Source: Chrysosporum bergii ANA360D (lineage in GTDB: Bacteria; Cyanobacteriota; Cyanobacteriia; Cyanobacteriales; Nostocaceae). From it: 59,709 nt of DNA. The stretch covers positions 1 to 59,709 of the forward strand of contig NZ_JANQDH010000073.1 in assembly GCF_029891735.1 (NCBI RefSeq). Reading direction: 5' to 3'. The notes under the pieces were generated by a model. That model worked only from the letters and a program-made list of their open reading frames with translations, searched no databases and was not told the origin of the DNA. Below, piece after piece: positions 44,042 to 54,607 of this stretch. Numbering within the stretch: the stretch's first letter is position 1; each line of letters starts with the position of its first letter. Made by a program: the position numbers and the translations under genes.

Positions 44042-45283
44042 ATGACTCGATTTTATCACTTTGATTTATGGGGGTCACGAGAAGACAAATATAGTTTTCT
44101 GGAAGAAAATGATGTGACTACAATTCCATGGACAGAAATATTTCCCAAGTCACCATTTTATCTTTTTGTACCCCAAAATCAAGATTTACTGAGTGAATAC
44201 AACCAGGGCTGGAAAATTACAGAAATTATGCCTACTAACAGTCTTGGTTTTATTACTTCAAGAGATCATTTCGCCATTGATTTTGACCGGGAGTATCTCT
44301 ACCAAAGATTTGAGGAATTTAGAAATGTTAAGTTATCAGATGATGAAATTAAACAGAAATATCAAATAAAAAATAACAGAGATTGGCAGGTAGAAAATGC
44401 CCGGAAACAAATCCGTCTTGATCATGACTGGGAAAAGTGGCTAATAGTTTGCCTTTATAGACCTTTTGACTGGCGGCCTTGTTATTTTAGTACAGTGGCA
44501 ATGGATTATCCTAGATTTGTATTACAACAAAATATGACTAAGGAAAATTTATCATTGCTTTGTTCAAGGCAGCAAGCTACTCTTGGGTTTTATCATGTCT
44601 GGTGTACAAATGTTCCAGCAGAGTCATGTGTAATATCAACAACTACCAGAGAGGTTAATCAAGTTTTCCCTCTTTACCTTTATCCTGATACTACAGATCA
44701 ACAAGGCAGTTTATTTAAGGAAAAATCGCCTAATCTCAGTTCCAATTTTATCACCGCAATTCGTAAAAAACTGGGTTATGTCCCCACACCAGAAGCTATA
44801 TTATACTACATATATGCTATCCTCCACAACCCCACCTATCGCCAACGCTACTGCGAATTTCTCAAAATAGACTTTCCCCGGATACCATTAACCAGTAATA
44901 ATCAGCTATTCCAAGACCTGGGGAAAAAAGGTTCAGAATTAGTGAATTTGCACTTGATGAAATCAAAAAAACTGAATCAGTTAATCACTAAAATGGCAGG
45001 TAGTGGTAATAATGCGGTCACAGAAGTTACCTATAAACCCACAGAACAGCGAATTTATATCAATAAAACCCGCTATTTTGAAGGTATTAACCAACAAGTC
45101 TGGGAATTTAAGATTGGTGGTTATCAGGTGTTAGACAAATGGCTGAAAAACCGTAAAAAAGCGAAACGCACTTTATCTTTTGATGATGTGCTGCACTATC
45201 AAAAAGTTGTGGTTGCTCTCAAGGAAACTATGCAGATAATGGAAGATATTGATCAACTAATTCCCAGTTTCCCAGTTGAATGA
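44042..45283 (+). CDS. Type IIG/ISP-like restriction-modification enzyme, C-terminal part (target recognition)
   Basis: A 413-residue protein starting MTRFYHFDLWGSREDKYSF, which in full-length homologues follows the methylase directly. It includes the segment LYRPFDWRPCYFSTVAMDYP and the C-terminal YKPTEQRIYINKTRYF, GINQQVWEFKIGGYQVLDKW, the typical end of these enzymes, and should hold the DNA target-recognition domain. Its ATG has AGAAGG seven bases upstream and lies in a different frame from the preceding gene, 14 bases away. It may be a working second subunit or the product of an old frameshift. Confidence 0.8.
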   Translation: MTRFYHFDLWGSREDKYSFLEENDVTTIPWTEIFPKSPFYLFVPQNQDLLSEYNQGWKITEIMPTNSLGFITSRDHFAIDFDREYLYQRFEEFRNVKLSDDEIKQKYQIKNNRDWQVENARKQIRLDHDWEKWLIVCLYRPFDWRPCYFSTVAMDYPRFVLQQNMTKENLSLLCSRQQATLGFYHVWCTNVPAESCVISTTTREVNQVFPLYLYPDTTDQQGSLFKEKSPNLSSNFITAIRKKLGYVPTPEAILYYIYAILHNPTYRQRYCEFLKIDFPRIPLTSNNQLFQDLGKKGSELVNLHLMKSKKLNQLITKMAGSGNNAVTEVTYKPTEQRIYINKTRYFEGINQQVWEFKIGGYQVLDKWLKNRKKAKRTLSFDDVLHYQKVVVALKETMQIMEDIDQLIPSFPVE

Positions 45284-45356
45284 TTTTTGAATTATAATTT
45301 TTACCAGGCAACTGAAGTACACACCATTTATTATATACTGATATTTGTACTAATTC

Positions 45357-45506
45357 ATGGTTAAAACTCCTTATGTTTTAGTCCAGTGTGGAGATCCCAC
45401 ACCATCACAATTTAATCAAGCACAGGTAATTACAGTTCCTATTAATTCTATGTATGCAATGATTCAATTTTTGAATCAGAAAAATAACCAACTAAAAAAA
45501 CACTAA
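45357..45506 (+). CDS. Possible 49-residue protein
   Basis: MVKTPYVLVQCGDPTPSQF, then NQAQVITVPINSMYAMIQF and LNQKNNQLKKH, followed by TAA. It lies 73 bases behind the restriction-modification gene on the same strand. There is no recognisable ribosome site and no known domain; the composition looks protein-like. It is kept as a low-confidence gene. The remaining bases up to the nifJ stop show nothing else. Confidence 0.3.
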   Translation: MVKTPYVLVQCGDPTPSQFNQAQVITVPINSMYAMIQFLNQKNNQLKKH

Positions 45507-45576
45507 TTTTTATATTTCCATAATCATTTAATTGGGGTAGACCATCAAAAACCATGACATCAGGATATTTCAAAAA

Positions 45577-48500
45577 TCAAATATTAGTCCTAATATTTGC
45601 CAAATATTGGTACATCTGCCAACGGGCGTTAACTTCGGCTTGGGCTTGATCTAATAGCTGTTTCGCCAGTTCTGGCTTGGTTTTAGTTAACATCTTAAAG
45701 CGGTTTTCTTCATACATTGATTGTTCTACCGACTTGGTGGGCGATCGCATATCCAATTGCAAAGGGTTTTTACCTTGATTTGCCCATTCTGGATGATGGC
45801 GATATAACAACCAACGCCCTGATTCTACCAAACATTTCTGGTGATTCATACCTCCACTCATGTCGATGCCATGGGCTATGCAATGGCTATAGGCAATAAT
45901 TAATGATGGTCCATCATAAGCTTCTGCTTCTACAAAAGCTTTGAGGGTCTGTTCATCTTTTGCACCCATAGCCACACTAGCAACATAAACATTTCCGTAG
46001 GTCATAGCAATTAAACCTAGGTCTTTTTTAGGGGCTGGTTTACCACTAGCGGCAAATTTGGCTACTGCTGCTTTTGGTGTGGCTTTGGAGGACTGTCCTC
46101 CTGTATTAGAATATACTTCAGTATCCATGACTAAGATATTCACATTGCGACCACTAGCCAAGACATGATCAATACCGCCAAAGTCAATATCATAAGCCCA
46201 ACCGTCACCCCCCACAATCCAGACGCTTTTTTTAACCAAATAATCAGCAACGGACTTGAAAAATTGGATTTTGGATTTGAGAAGAGGTTGATCCAAATAA
46301 CTAAGAATTTGATCAAGTTGTTTTTTCAATAATTCTACCCGTTCTCGCTGTTCCCAAATGTCGGCTTCTGTTTTTTGTTCAGCATGAAGCAGAGAATAAA
46401 CCAGTTTTTCATCTAGTTCTCCGGCTAATTGTTGTAATAATTCTGCGGCCAATTGGGCTTGTTTATCTAGGGAAAGGCGGAAACCAAAACCAAATTCGGC
46501 GTTATCTTCAAATAAACTATTTGACCAAGCTGGCCCCCGTCCTTGGGCGTTGGTAGTCCAGGGAGTCGTGGGGAGATTTCCACCGTAAATTGAAGAACAA
46601 CCAGTGGCGTTGGCAATCAAAGCGCGATCGCCAAACAATTGTGTTAATAGTTTTAAATAAGGAGTCTCACCACAACCTGCACAAGCCCCGGAAAACTCAA
46701 ATAATGGTTCTTGCTGTTGTTGTTGGCGAATTTGGTTAACTTTTAAATGTAGTCGGTGAGGTGATGGTAATTGTAAAAAGAAGTCCCAATTTTCTCGTTC
46801 TTGTTCCCGCAGAGGTAGCTGCTGGGTCATATTAATTGCTTTTTGGGATGGCTGAGATTTATCTTTAGCTGGGCAAATATGTACACAAATGGCGCATCCG
46901 GTACAATCTTCCGGGGCGACTTGAATAGTAAATTTTTGCTTAGGAAAACTTTTATCTTTAACATCCACTGATTTAAACTGAGTGGGAGCATTAACTAGTA
47001 CTTCCTGGGGATAAGTTTTAGCACGGATAGCACTATGGGGACAAACCAGGACGCACTTACAACACTGAACGCAAATATCCAGTTCCCAAGCCGGGATATA
47101 TTCAGCAACATTGCGTTTTTCCCATTTAGCCGTAGCCGTGGGAAATGTACCATCAGGGGGTAATGCACTCACCGGTAAATCCTCACCACGCCAAGCCATA
47201 ATTTTCCCCAATACATCCCGGACAAATGGGGGTGCAGCATCTAGTTTTGACTGTTGGGTTTTCGGGTTTAAATTTTCAATTTGAATTAAGGGGGGTATGT
47301 TTACTTGATGCAAATTAGCCAGGGTGTTATCCACCGCTTGCAAATTCTTCTCTACGACTTCTGTCCCTTTCTTACCGTAGGTTTTTTGAATAGCTTGTTT
47401 AATTTTAGTAATTGCTTCTGTTGGGGGTAATACACCCGCCAATGCGAAAAAGCACACCTGCATAATAGTGTTAATTCTTCCACCCATCCCACTATCTCTG
47501 GCTACTTGGTTGGCGTTGATGACGTAGAATTTAAGTTGTTTATCTATAATTTGCCGTTGTACTTTTTCGGGTAAATGTCGCCAAACCATCTGATCATCAT
47601 AAGGGCTGTTAAGTAGAAAAGTTGCCCCTAAAGTAGCGGTTTTTAATATGTCTATATTTTCTAAAAATCCCCAGTGATGACAACCAATAAAGTTAGCTTG
47701 ATGGATCAGGTAAGTTGAACGAATGGGCTGGGAACCAAAGCGCAGGTGAGAAACCGTCATTGAACCAGATTTTTTAGAGTCATAGACAAAGTAACCCTGG
47801 GCGTAATTGTCGGTTTCTTCTCCAATAATTTTAATAGAGTTTTTATTAGCCCCCACAGTACCATCAGAACCTAAGCCGTAGAATATGGCGCGGACAACGT
47901 TATCTGCTTCTAAACAAAAATCTGGGTTAAATTTCAGGGAAGTATGACTAACATCATCGGTGATACCGATGGTAAAATGATTTTGCAGTTGTGGTTGGCC
48001 AAGGTGATCAAAAATGGCTTTCACCATCCCTGGGGTAAATTCTTTAGAAGAAAGACCATAACGACCACCGATAATTTTGGGGGTTTTATCCCAGGCCTCA
48101 TGGATAGCAGCAACTACATCTAAATACAATGGTTCGCCGGCGCTACCTGGTTCTTTGGTGCGGTCAAGCACTGCTATGGCTTGTATTGTGGTGGGTAAGA
48201 CTGCTATAAATTTTTCTACATCAAAGGGGCGGTAAAGTCGCACCTTCACTACTCCGACTTTTTCCCCTTGGGCGTTGAGGTAATCCACTGTTTCATGGAC
48301 TGTTTCACAACCTGAACCCATGATAACAATTAGGCGATCAGCGTTACTAGCGCCGTGGTATTCATAGATTTGGTAATGTCTGCCCGTGAGTAGGGCGAAT
48401 TCATCCATCAGGCGTTGGACAATCGCCGGAGTGGCTTGGTAGTAGGGGTTAGCAGCCTCACGGGCTTGAAAGTACACATCCGGGTTTTGGGCTGTTCCCC

Positions 48501-49146
48501 GCAACAGGGGACGGTCTGGGGTCAGAGACCGGGCGCGATGGGCTAAAATTAAATCTTGGTTAATGAGCGATCGCAATTGCTCATCTGACAATAACTGGAT
48601 TTTTTGCACTTCGTGGGATGTGCGGAAGCCATCAAAAAAGTGCATAAATGATACACGGCTTTCTAAGGTAGCCCCTTGGGCAATGAGTGTAAAATCATGG
48701 CTTTCTTGCACAGAAGCGGAACACAACAAAGCAAAGCCTGTGGCGCGGGATGCCATGACATCGCTATGATCACCGAAAATTGATAAAGCGTGGGTAGCCA
48801 GGGAACGGGCGGCCACATGAACCACAGTACTAGTCAATTCGCCGGCGATTTTGTAGAGATTGGGTATCATGAGTAATAATCCCTGGGAAGCCGTGAAAGT
48901 GGTACTCAGGGAACCCGTTTGTAATGCCCCATGCACCGCCCCAGCTGCACCTCCTTCACTTTGCATCTGCACCACACTGGGGATAGTATTCCAGAGGTTG
49001 GGGTGATGTGCTGCTGACCAAGTATCTGCCCACTCACCCATGGCTGAAGAGGGGGTGATGGGATATATGGCAATGACTTCATTTAATTTGTAGGCAACAC
49101 GGGCTACAGCTTCATTCCCGTCAATGGTTGCAAAGGTTTTATTCAT
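45577..49146 (-). CDS. nifJ: Pyruvate:ferredoxin (flavodoxin) oxidoreductase
   Basis: Thiamin-diphosphate iron-sulfur enzyme converting pyruvate and CoA to acetyl-CoA, CO2 and reduced ferredoxin or flavodoxin. The single-chain 1,189-residue form has, in order, the pyrimidine-binding domain (ITPSSAMGEWADTW), the gamma and CoA domains, a 2x[4Fe-4S] ferredoxin domain (CVQCCKCVLVCPHS and CTGCAICVHICPAKDKS), a proximal cluster segment CAGCGETPYLKLL and the thiamin site GDGWAYDIDFGGIDHVLA with DTEVYSNTGGQSSKATP. In Nostocales it serves fermentation, hydrogenase or nitrogenase supply, often under iron limitation. The 263-base upstream gap contains short gggaacag repeats; no clear promoter was identified. 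Confidence 0.97.
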   Translation of the reverse strand: MNKTFATIDGNEAVARVAYKLNEVIAIYPITPSSAMGEWADTWSAAHHPNLWNTIPSVVQMQSEGGAAGAVHGALQTGSLSTTFTASQGLLLMIPNLYKIAGELTSTVVHVAARSLATHALSIFGDHSDVMASRATGFALLCSASVQESHDFTLIAQGATLESRVSFMHFFDGFRTSHEVQKIQLLSDEQLRSLINQDLILAHRARSLTPDRPLLRGTAQNPDVYFQAREAANPYYQATPAIVQRLMDEFALLTGRHYQIYEYHGASNADRLIVIMGSGCETVHETVDYLNAQGEKVGVVKVRLYRPFDVEKFIAVLPTTIQAIAVLDRTKEPGSAGEPLYLDVVAAIHEAWDKTPKIIGGRYGLSSKEFTPGMVKAIFDHLGQPQLQNHFTIGITDDVSHTSLKFNPDFCLEADNVVRAIFYGLGSDGTVGANKNSIKIIGEETDNYAQGYFVYDSKKSGSMTVSHLRFGSQPIRSTYLIHQANFIGCHHWGFLENIDILKTATLGATFLLNSPYDDQMVWRHLPEKVQRQIIDKQLKFYVINANQVARDSGMGGRINTIMQVCFFALAGVLPPTEAITKIKQAIQKTYGKKGTEVVEKNLQAVDNTLANLHQVNIPPLIQIENLNPKTQQSKLDAAPPFVRDVLGKIMAWRGEDLPVSALPPDGTFPTATAKWEKRNVAEYIPAWELDICVQCCKCVLVCPHSAIRAKTYPQEVLVNAPTQFKSVDVKDKSFPKQKFTIQVAPEDCTGCAICVHICPAKDKSQPSQKAINMTQQLPLREQERENWDFFLQLPSPHRLHLKVNQIRQQQQQEPLFEFSGACAGCGETPYLKLLTQLFGDRALIANATGCSSIYGGNLPTTPWTTNAQGRGPAWSNSLFEDNAEFGFGFRLSLDKQAQLAAELLQQLAGELDEKLVYSLLHAEQKTEADIWEQRERVELLKKQLDQILSYLDQPLLKSKIQFFKSVADYLVKKSVWIVGGDGWAYDIDFGGIDHVLASGRNVNILVMDTEVYSNTGGQSSKATPKAAVAKFAASGKPAPKKDLGLIAMTYGNVYVASVAMGAKDEQTLKAFVEAEAYDGPSLIIAYSHCIAHGIDMSGGMNHQKCLVESGRWLLYRHHPEWANQGKNPLQLDMRSPTKSVEQSMYEENRFKMLTKTKPELAKQLLDQAQAEVNARWQMYQYLANIRTNI

Positions 49147-49409
49147 AGGGAACAGAGAACGGGGAACAGGGTTTTGATGATTTATCTTGGTGAAACCTTG
49201 ATTTAGTCAGCCCTATTTAGATTTTCAGTTTATATTTTATATGACGCTTATATTCTTATATATTTAATATTAAATATGTACTCATGTTTTATCGGCTTTG
49301 ATTGCTGGGCTTTTGCGGTGTTTGTTTATTTGGGATGGGGTGGAGGTGCGAGAGTTTTTAATTTGCAGAGACTCACCACCACCGAGTATGTATAATTTTT
49401 GAGTAAATA

Positions 49410-50858
49410 TTAACAACTCTGTAGTTGTGTTAATAAAACCACGATTTCATCTATTGATTGGCGGACAACTCTAGCGGGTTGTTTGGAATGATTGACTATT
49501 ATACTAAAAGCTAAAGGCTGATAATCAGGCGGGTTGACATATCCTGATAAAGAAACTACACCCGTCATTGTTCCTGTTTTAGCCTGAACGATTCCTGTAG
49601 CTGGAGTGTTACGCAAGCGATTTTTTAAAGTACCGTTGACACCTGCAACAGGTAAAGAGGCGCGAAAAATTTCTGCTTGTGGTGATTTTGCCATAGCTGC
49701 TAAAGTTTGCACTAAGGCTTGGGGGCTGATTAAATTTTTGCGAGATAACCCGGAACCATCTACTAATATATAACTGCTGGGATCTACTCCTAATGTGGTT
49801 AAGGCGTTCTTGACAACTTCTAAACCTGCATCGGCTGTAGTTTGATGATTTTTTACTGGTTGTTGAATACCTAAAGCTCTTAGCAAAGCTTCAGCATACA
49901 AATTATTACTATTAATATTTGTTTCCATTAATAATTGAGATAATGGTGGTGATTCAACTGCTGCTAGCTCTTGTTGGTTGTTTTCACCAGTACTGTTAGA
50001 TATATCTTTGACAGCAATTCCTGCTTGAACTAAAACTTGACGAAAGTGGCGCAAAAAGTTTTGAGTCGGGTCAAACACAGCTATAGCCCTGATGTTAGGC
50101 TGTGAATTTACTGCCATTTGCCCTTTAATCCGCAACACTGGACTTTTTAAGTCGCGAGTAATGGTCAGGAATCCTGATTGATCTTTAAGGGTAGTTACAG
50201 AATTATTTTCTACTCGCCATTGATATGCTTCAAATGGTTGATCCCATTTGATTTGTAATGGTTTTCCTAGAGTTTGGGGGGAAACCGTCAATACAGAGGC
50301 GTTTTCATTGACTATTAAACTGTTGACTGGTGCGCCATAATCAGCTTGTAGGTCTTCCCACTCCCAACTGGGGTGAACAGTTTGTCCTTGAAAATAACTA
50401 TCATCCCCTACTAATTCGTTAATTTGACTGATACCCTGCTGGCGTAGTTGTTGAGCTAATTCTTGCAGTTGAGGAAGCTTTAAGCTGGGATCTCCTCTAC
50501 CAACTACACGCACAACCCCATTTTGATCTTGATAAACAGAAGTGCGAATGCGAAAGTTTGCCCCTAGTTGCTGTAAGGCTGCGGCAGTTGTTAGTAATTT
50601 AGTATTAGAAGCGGGTTGAAAGTATTTTTCTGCATCTTGATCATAAAGGGTTTGTTGAGAAGCTAGATTTTTAACTAAAATTCCCCAACGCACTCGATTA
50701 AATTCAGGGCTGTTGGTTATGTTTTCTACAGCTAGTTGGAGTTGGGCGGGACAAATTTTTTGGGTGGTGGTTGCTTTGGCTATTTGCTGGGTGATGGTGA
50801 TCTGGGTACTTAGTGATAAGAACACCAAGCTAATGCTGATTGTTTTAAACATTTTCAA
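49410..50858 (-). CDS. dacB: D-alanyl-D-alanine carboxypeptidase/endopeptidase (PBP4, peptidase S13)
   Basis: Periplasmic penicillin-binding protein trimming peptidoglycan stem peptides or cross-links. The 482-residue protein begins with a signal peptide (MKMFKTISISLVFLSLST). The three active-site motifs are present: SxxK in FQPASNTKLLTTAAAL, SxN in NINSNNLYAEALL and KTG in GIVQAKTGTMTGVVSL. The PBP4-specific insert lies between the first two. Gene order on this strand is ilvB, terminator, dacB, nifJ, so dacB is separately transcribed. Confidence 0.93.
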   Translation of the reverse strand: MKMFKTISISLVFLSLSTQITITQQIAKATTTQKICPAQLQLAVENITNSPEFNRVRWGILVKNLASQQTLYDQDAEKYFQPASNTKLLTTAAALQQLGANFRIRTSVYQDQNGVVRVVGRGDPSLKLPQLQELAQQLRQQGISQINELVGDDSYFQGQTVHPSWEWEDLQADYGAPVNSLIVNENASVLTVSPQTLGKPLQIKWDQPFEAYQWRVENNSVTTLKDQSGFLTITRDLKSPVLRIKGQMAVNSQPNIRAIAVFDPTQNFLRHFRQVLVQAGIAVKDISNSTGENNQQELAAVESPPLSQLLMETNINSNNLYAEALLRALGIQQPVKNHQTTADAGLEVVKNALTTLGVDPSSYILVDGSGLSRKNLISPQALVQTLAAMAKSPQAEIFRASLPVAGVNGTLKNRLRNTPATGIVQAKTGTMTGVVSLSGYVNPPDYQPLAFSIIVNHSKQPARVVRQSIDEIVVLLTQLQSC

Positions 50859-50951
50859 TATAAATTTTGGCGTTGCTGATTGTTTGAATTTGTTGCACCC
50901 AGAGGCGCTCCAGGGTCTGAGAGTAAGAGTTGGAGAGGTATTTTATATGAC

Positions 50952-50980
50952 AAAAACGCAGAGAGTCAGTTCCCCTGCGT
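50952..50980 (-). terminator. Intrinsic terminator of ilvB
   Basis: On the minus strand acgcaggggaactgactctc then tgcgttttt: an ACGCAG/CTGCGT stem extended by G-U pairs and followed by five T residues, about 40 bases past the ilvB stop. Confidence 0.7.
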
Positions 50981-51018
50981 ATAAGTTTAGTTAGGTTTAA
51001 CAGATGGTCAACCTATTT

Positions 51019-52923
51019 TTACAATTTAGTTCCACATTCTGAGCAAAATTGGTGGCTGGGAGGGTTGGTTGTGCCGCAATGGCTACAAGAAGTTGGTTCT
51101 ACTGCGGCTTTGGGGGGCTGCATGGGTAAACCAATCATTTGAGCGTTGCTTTTACCAGGGGCTACCATGGGGTAACAATTTTCGTCTTTGGTAACTCGAA
51201 CATCAACTACTACTGGCCCGTTATGGGCTAACATTTCGGCAATTCCATCTTTTAATTGATGGCGATCGCGGATTACCATGCCTTTAATGCCATAGGCTTT
51301 GGTCAGATGTTCAATGTCTGGCATTCCTACTTCCATATTTGAGCATGAGTAACGCTCTCCATAAAAGGCTTGTTGCCACTGGCGCACCATACCTTGCCAG
51401 CCGTTGTTTAAAATTACAGTCTTGACATTAATGCCATACTGTGCTATTGTTCCCAGTTCTTGCAAACACATCTGGAAACTAGCATCACCACTGATACAAA
51501 TCACTTCTTCATCAGGGAAAGCTACTTTTGCACCCATAGCCGCAGGTACACCAAAACCCATAGTTCCCAAACCAGCACTAGAAATCCAGCGTCTAGGTCC
51601 ATTTTTGAGGAATTGGGCTGCCCACATTTGATGTTGACCTACGTCTGTGGTGTAGAAGGCGTGGGGGGCTTGATGACCAATTTCTACAATTACCTCTTGG
51701 GGTGAAATGCTGTCTAGGTGGTGAGGTACTATGAGGGGGTAGTCTTGCCGCCAACGGTTAATTAAATTTAACCACTCTTGATTTTTGTGTGGGATGTTCT
51801 TGATCCCTGCTTCTTCACAGCGACGCAATAAATCAATTAAAACATTTCGCACATCGCCAACGATGGGGACTTCTGGAACTCTATTTTTACCAACTTCTGC
51901 CGGGTCTATATCAATGTGAATTACTTTGGCGTGGGAGGCGAACTGATCTAATTTACCAGTTACGCGATCGTCAAATCTTGCCCCGATGCAGATTAACAAG
52001 TCGCAATCTGTCACTGCAAAGTTAGCATAAGCTGTACCGTGCATTCCCAACATTCCCACAGATAGGGGATGATGTTCGTCAAATGCACCGATCCCCATCA
52101 ATGTTGTAGTTACGGGGATATTAAATAACTCCGCCAGGGCTTTAATTTCTGCATGGGCATCAGAGGCGATCGCCCCTCCACCCACATACAATAGGGGACG
52201 GTGGCTATTGCGAATTAACTGAATTGCTGCGTTAATTTGGCGGGGATTACCCTTAACCGTGGGACGATAGCCGCGTAATTTTATTTTTCCCGGTTCTACG
52301 GGTACATAATCACATTCTTCCAAAGCCACATCTTTGGGCACATCAATCAAAACCGGGCCTGGTCTGCCGGTGCTGGCGATGTGGAAGGCTTCAGCCACAA
52401 TGCGCGCCATGTCTTTGGCATCCCGCACTAAATAGGAATGTTTAACTATGGGTAGGGTTATTCCGTAAATATCAGTTTCTTGAAACGCATCTGTGCCGAT
52501 TGATGCCCGTGGCACTTGTCCTGTCACCACAATCATGGGAATCGAGTCCATGTAGGCTGTGGCAATACCTGTGACTAAGTTTGTTGCCCCTGGTCCAGAA
52601 GTACCAAAGCATACCCCCACCTTCCCAGTGGCGCGGGCATAGCCATCAGCGGCGTGGGCGGCACCTTGTTCATGGCGAACTAGAATATGTTTAATTGAGC
52701 CGGTTGCCTCTACTTTATATAGATCATCGTAAATGGGCAGGATTGCCCCGCCTGGATAACCAAAAATATATTCAACTTCATGGCGCAGCAGACTGTCAAG
52801 CAGAGCAAAACCACCAGTTGCACGCTTGGGCGCAACCACCGGCGATTTAGTAACACCAGACTGATTGTGATTTTCGGTTTGTGAGGGACTAGTTAGGGAT
52901 GGCAAGCGCACGGTCACGGTCAA
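51019..52923 (-). CDS. ilvB: Acetolactate synthase large subunit with C-terminal zinc ribbon
   Basis: Thiamin-diphosphate enzyme making acetolactate or acetohydroxybutyrate for valine, leucine and isoleucine. The 634-residue protein has [19 protein letters not shown], the catalytic glutamate in [38 protein letters not shown] and the cofactor motif [19 protein letters not shown] with VILNNGW. After the normal end ([15 protein letters not shown]) comes a 30-residue extension with [19 protein letters not shown], a four-cysteine zinc ribbon not needed for catalysis. The first 30 residues are a variable extension. The regulatory subunit ilvN is not adjacent. Confidence 0.95.
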   Translation of the reverse strand: MTVTVRLPSLTSPSQTENHNQSGVTKSPVVAPKRATGGFALLDSLLRHEVEYIFGYPGGAILPIYDDLYKVEATGSIKHILVRHEQGAAHAADGYARATGKVGVCFGTSGPGATNLVTGIATAYMDSIPMIVVTGQVPRASIGTDAFQETDIYGITLPIVKHSYLVRDAKDMARIVAEAFHIASTGRPGPVLIDVPKDVALEECDYVPVEPGKIKLRGYRPTVKGNPRQINAAIQLIRNSHRPLLYVGGGAIASDAHAEIKALAELFNIPVTTTLMGIGAFDEHHPLSVGMLGMHGTAYANFAVTDCDLLICIGARFDDRVTGKLDQFASHAKVIHIDIDPAEVGKNRVPEVPIVGDVRNVLIDLLRRCEEAGIKNIPHKNQEWLNLINRWRQDYPLIVPHHLDSISPQEVIVEIGHQAPHAFYTTDVGQHQMWAAQFLKNGPRRWISSAGLGTMGFGVPAAMGAKVAFPDEEVICISGDASFQMCLQELGTIAQYGINVKTVILNNGWQGMVRQWQQAFYGERYSCSNMEVGMPDIEHLTKAYGIKGMVIRDRHQLKDGIAEMLAHNGPVVVDVRVTKDENCYPMVAPGKSNAQMIGLPMQPPKAAVEPTSCSHCGTTNPPSHQFCSECGTKL

Positions 52924-53046
52924 ACCTCAGACGATAGCTAAGTTAACACGTAAATTCTGTAATTAGTATTCCATTCTAATGGAAAAATTGCACTTTAGCC
53001 CTCTAGATAAATATAAATATCGACATAAACAAAACTCAGAGAATGT

Positions 53047-54528
53047 TTATTGTTCATCAAAAACCCTATAGGTGAAGCTGCCATGCAGACCATAGGGAAT
53101 ATGATGACGGAGATGTAGTCTAGCAATGGCACCTTGATTAATATTACTGGCATCCAATATCACTAAGTCTGAGCGATGATGGGCAGCATCATAAACCAAG
53201 GCTAACACCCAGCCATCATCTTCTTTTTTAGCACCTGGACGGGTAACAAAAATCGGCTCACTCATAAAACCACGGGGTGCAGCACTCCAAACTTGTTTTT
53301 CTCCAGACTTTAAATCAATTTTTAGTAATGCTTGCAATGGCGCGTTACCTGTTGGCTGATCAGCCGCACACAAGTATAAATATTGATAAGGTCGTCCCAC
53401 GACTTCAGGATTTATGCTAGGAAATTCACAACACCGACTAGAAATCATCTCTTGTCGAACTGTGCTATCCTGAAGATTGAGATGAAATCGACATAATTGA
53501 CCGGGTGAAATTGCTTCAAAGTTTACTTCTCGGAAATCACTTTCTGGCTCAACTTCTGGCAATGATTCGTAACAAATGGAGTCAATCACAATTTCATCAC
53601 CTAATTCAAAGGCGTTAGCATGGTGGAAAACAAAGCCAGACTGAGTTTCTAAAATTTTTACCTTTGTTTCCCCTGCTGGAAATTGACGAGGAATAACTAT
53701 CATCCGAGTGGGTTGATTTGGCTGAAACTTAATACATTCTCCAGCTGCACGTATTCCCAAAGCAAAGGGTATAGGATTAAAAGTAACAGGATTTTGAAAA
53801 AAGATACAGTAGTGGGGAGTAATTACAAAATCGTGAATGAAACAGAAACCCGGAACACTGTGAGCGTGTTGTCTGACAACTTTGCCGTCTGGGTTGATTT
53901 CAAAAATAGTAATTGTGGTTGATAGTCCCGGTTTAATGGAGAAATTTACTAGACAAGGTGCGCCACTGTCTTGCTCACAACTAGGGTCAATGCGGGGATG
54001 TGCGCCGAAAGCTTCACCTGTGGATAAAACACCGTTAAAATATTCTTTACCTAAAGTTGCCAATGTATGGGGATCAAGATGATGGGGTTCCGCCGCTTCC
54101 CATAGTGCTAACAGTTTACCACCCCAATATATAACGTTGGTATTGGCAATGTTTTTAAGTTTGAAGTCGAAAATATTAGCTAACCAACCGCCTGGTTTTT
54201 GCGTACCAAAGACACCTCGATAAAGAATTTTTCCCGCTTGCTGTTCTGCTAAATACCCTTCAGTACGGACAAACCGGTTACGGAAATGGGCGCGACCATT
54301 GACAAAGCTGATGCGGCTAATCATACCATCACCATCAAAGGGGTGATGAATATACTGTCCGTTTACATCCAGTAAACCGGGGCCATTTCTAAATAATGTA
54401 CCTTGTAATTCTGGGGGAATTTCTCCTTCTACATTATCAATCTCATAATCAAATTCTTCGGTAAGGGATTTATACCCTCCCTGCCAATCGCCACGAGTGT
54501 AAGATTTTTCAGTTTTTAGAGTTTGCAT
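53047..54528 (-). CDS. Carotenoid cleavage oxygenase (RPE65 family)
   Basis: A 493-residue seven-bladed propeller oxygenase using iron held by four histidines, visible in GAHPRIDPS, CFIHDFVITPHYCIFF, GFVFHHANAFELGDEI and YGLHGSFTYRV at the C-terminus. RNGPGLLDVNGQYIHHPFDGDGM is the typical entry strand. Cyanobacterial members cleave apocarotenoids (to retinal) or full carotenoids; which applies cannot be decided by eye. It lies 79 bases behind the BT1-family transporter gene on the same strand. Confidence 0.92.
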   Translation of the reverse strand: MQTLKTEKSYTRGDWQGGYKSLTEEFDYEIDNVEGEIPPELQGTLFRNGPGLLDVNGQYIHHPFDGDGMISRISFVNGRAHFRNRFVRTEGYLAEQQAGKILYRGVFGTQKPGGWLANIFDFKLKNIANTNVIYWGGKLLALWEAAEPHHLDPHTLATLGKEYFNGVLSTGEAFGAHPRIDPSCEQDSGAPCLVNFSIKPGLSTTITIFEINPDGKVVRQHAHSVPGFCFIHDFVITPHYCIFFQNPVTFNPIPFALGIRAAGECIKFQPNQPTRMIVIPRQFPAGETKVKILETQSGFVFHHANAFELGDEIVIDSICYESLPEVEPESDFREVNFEAISPGQLCRFHLNLQDSTVRQEMISSRCCEFPSINPEVVGRPYQYLYLCAADQPTGNAPLQALLKIDLKSGEKQVWSAAPRGFMSEPIFVTRPGAKKEDDGWVLALVYDAAHHRSDLVILDASNINQGAIARLHLRHHIPYGLHGSFTYRVFDEQ

Positions 54529-54607
54529 TTGCTGATTTAGTTTTAAGTTATTGGGTAATTTTTGACTCAGTTAATTCTGAATCTGGCATTAAATTAAGTA
54601 AAAATGC

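Noticed and set aside
45577-49146. nifJ as part of a nitrogen-fixation gene cluster
   Set aside because: No nif structural or accessory genes are in the window; nifJ homologues also serve fermentation and hydrogen metabolism in cyanobacteria that do not fix nitrogen.
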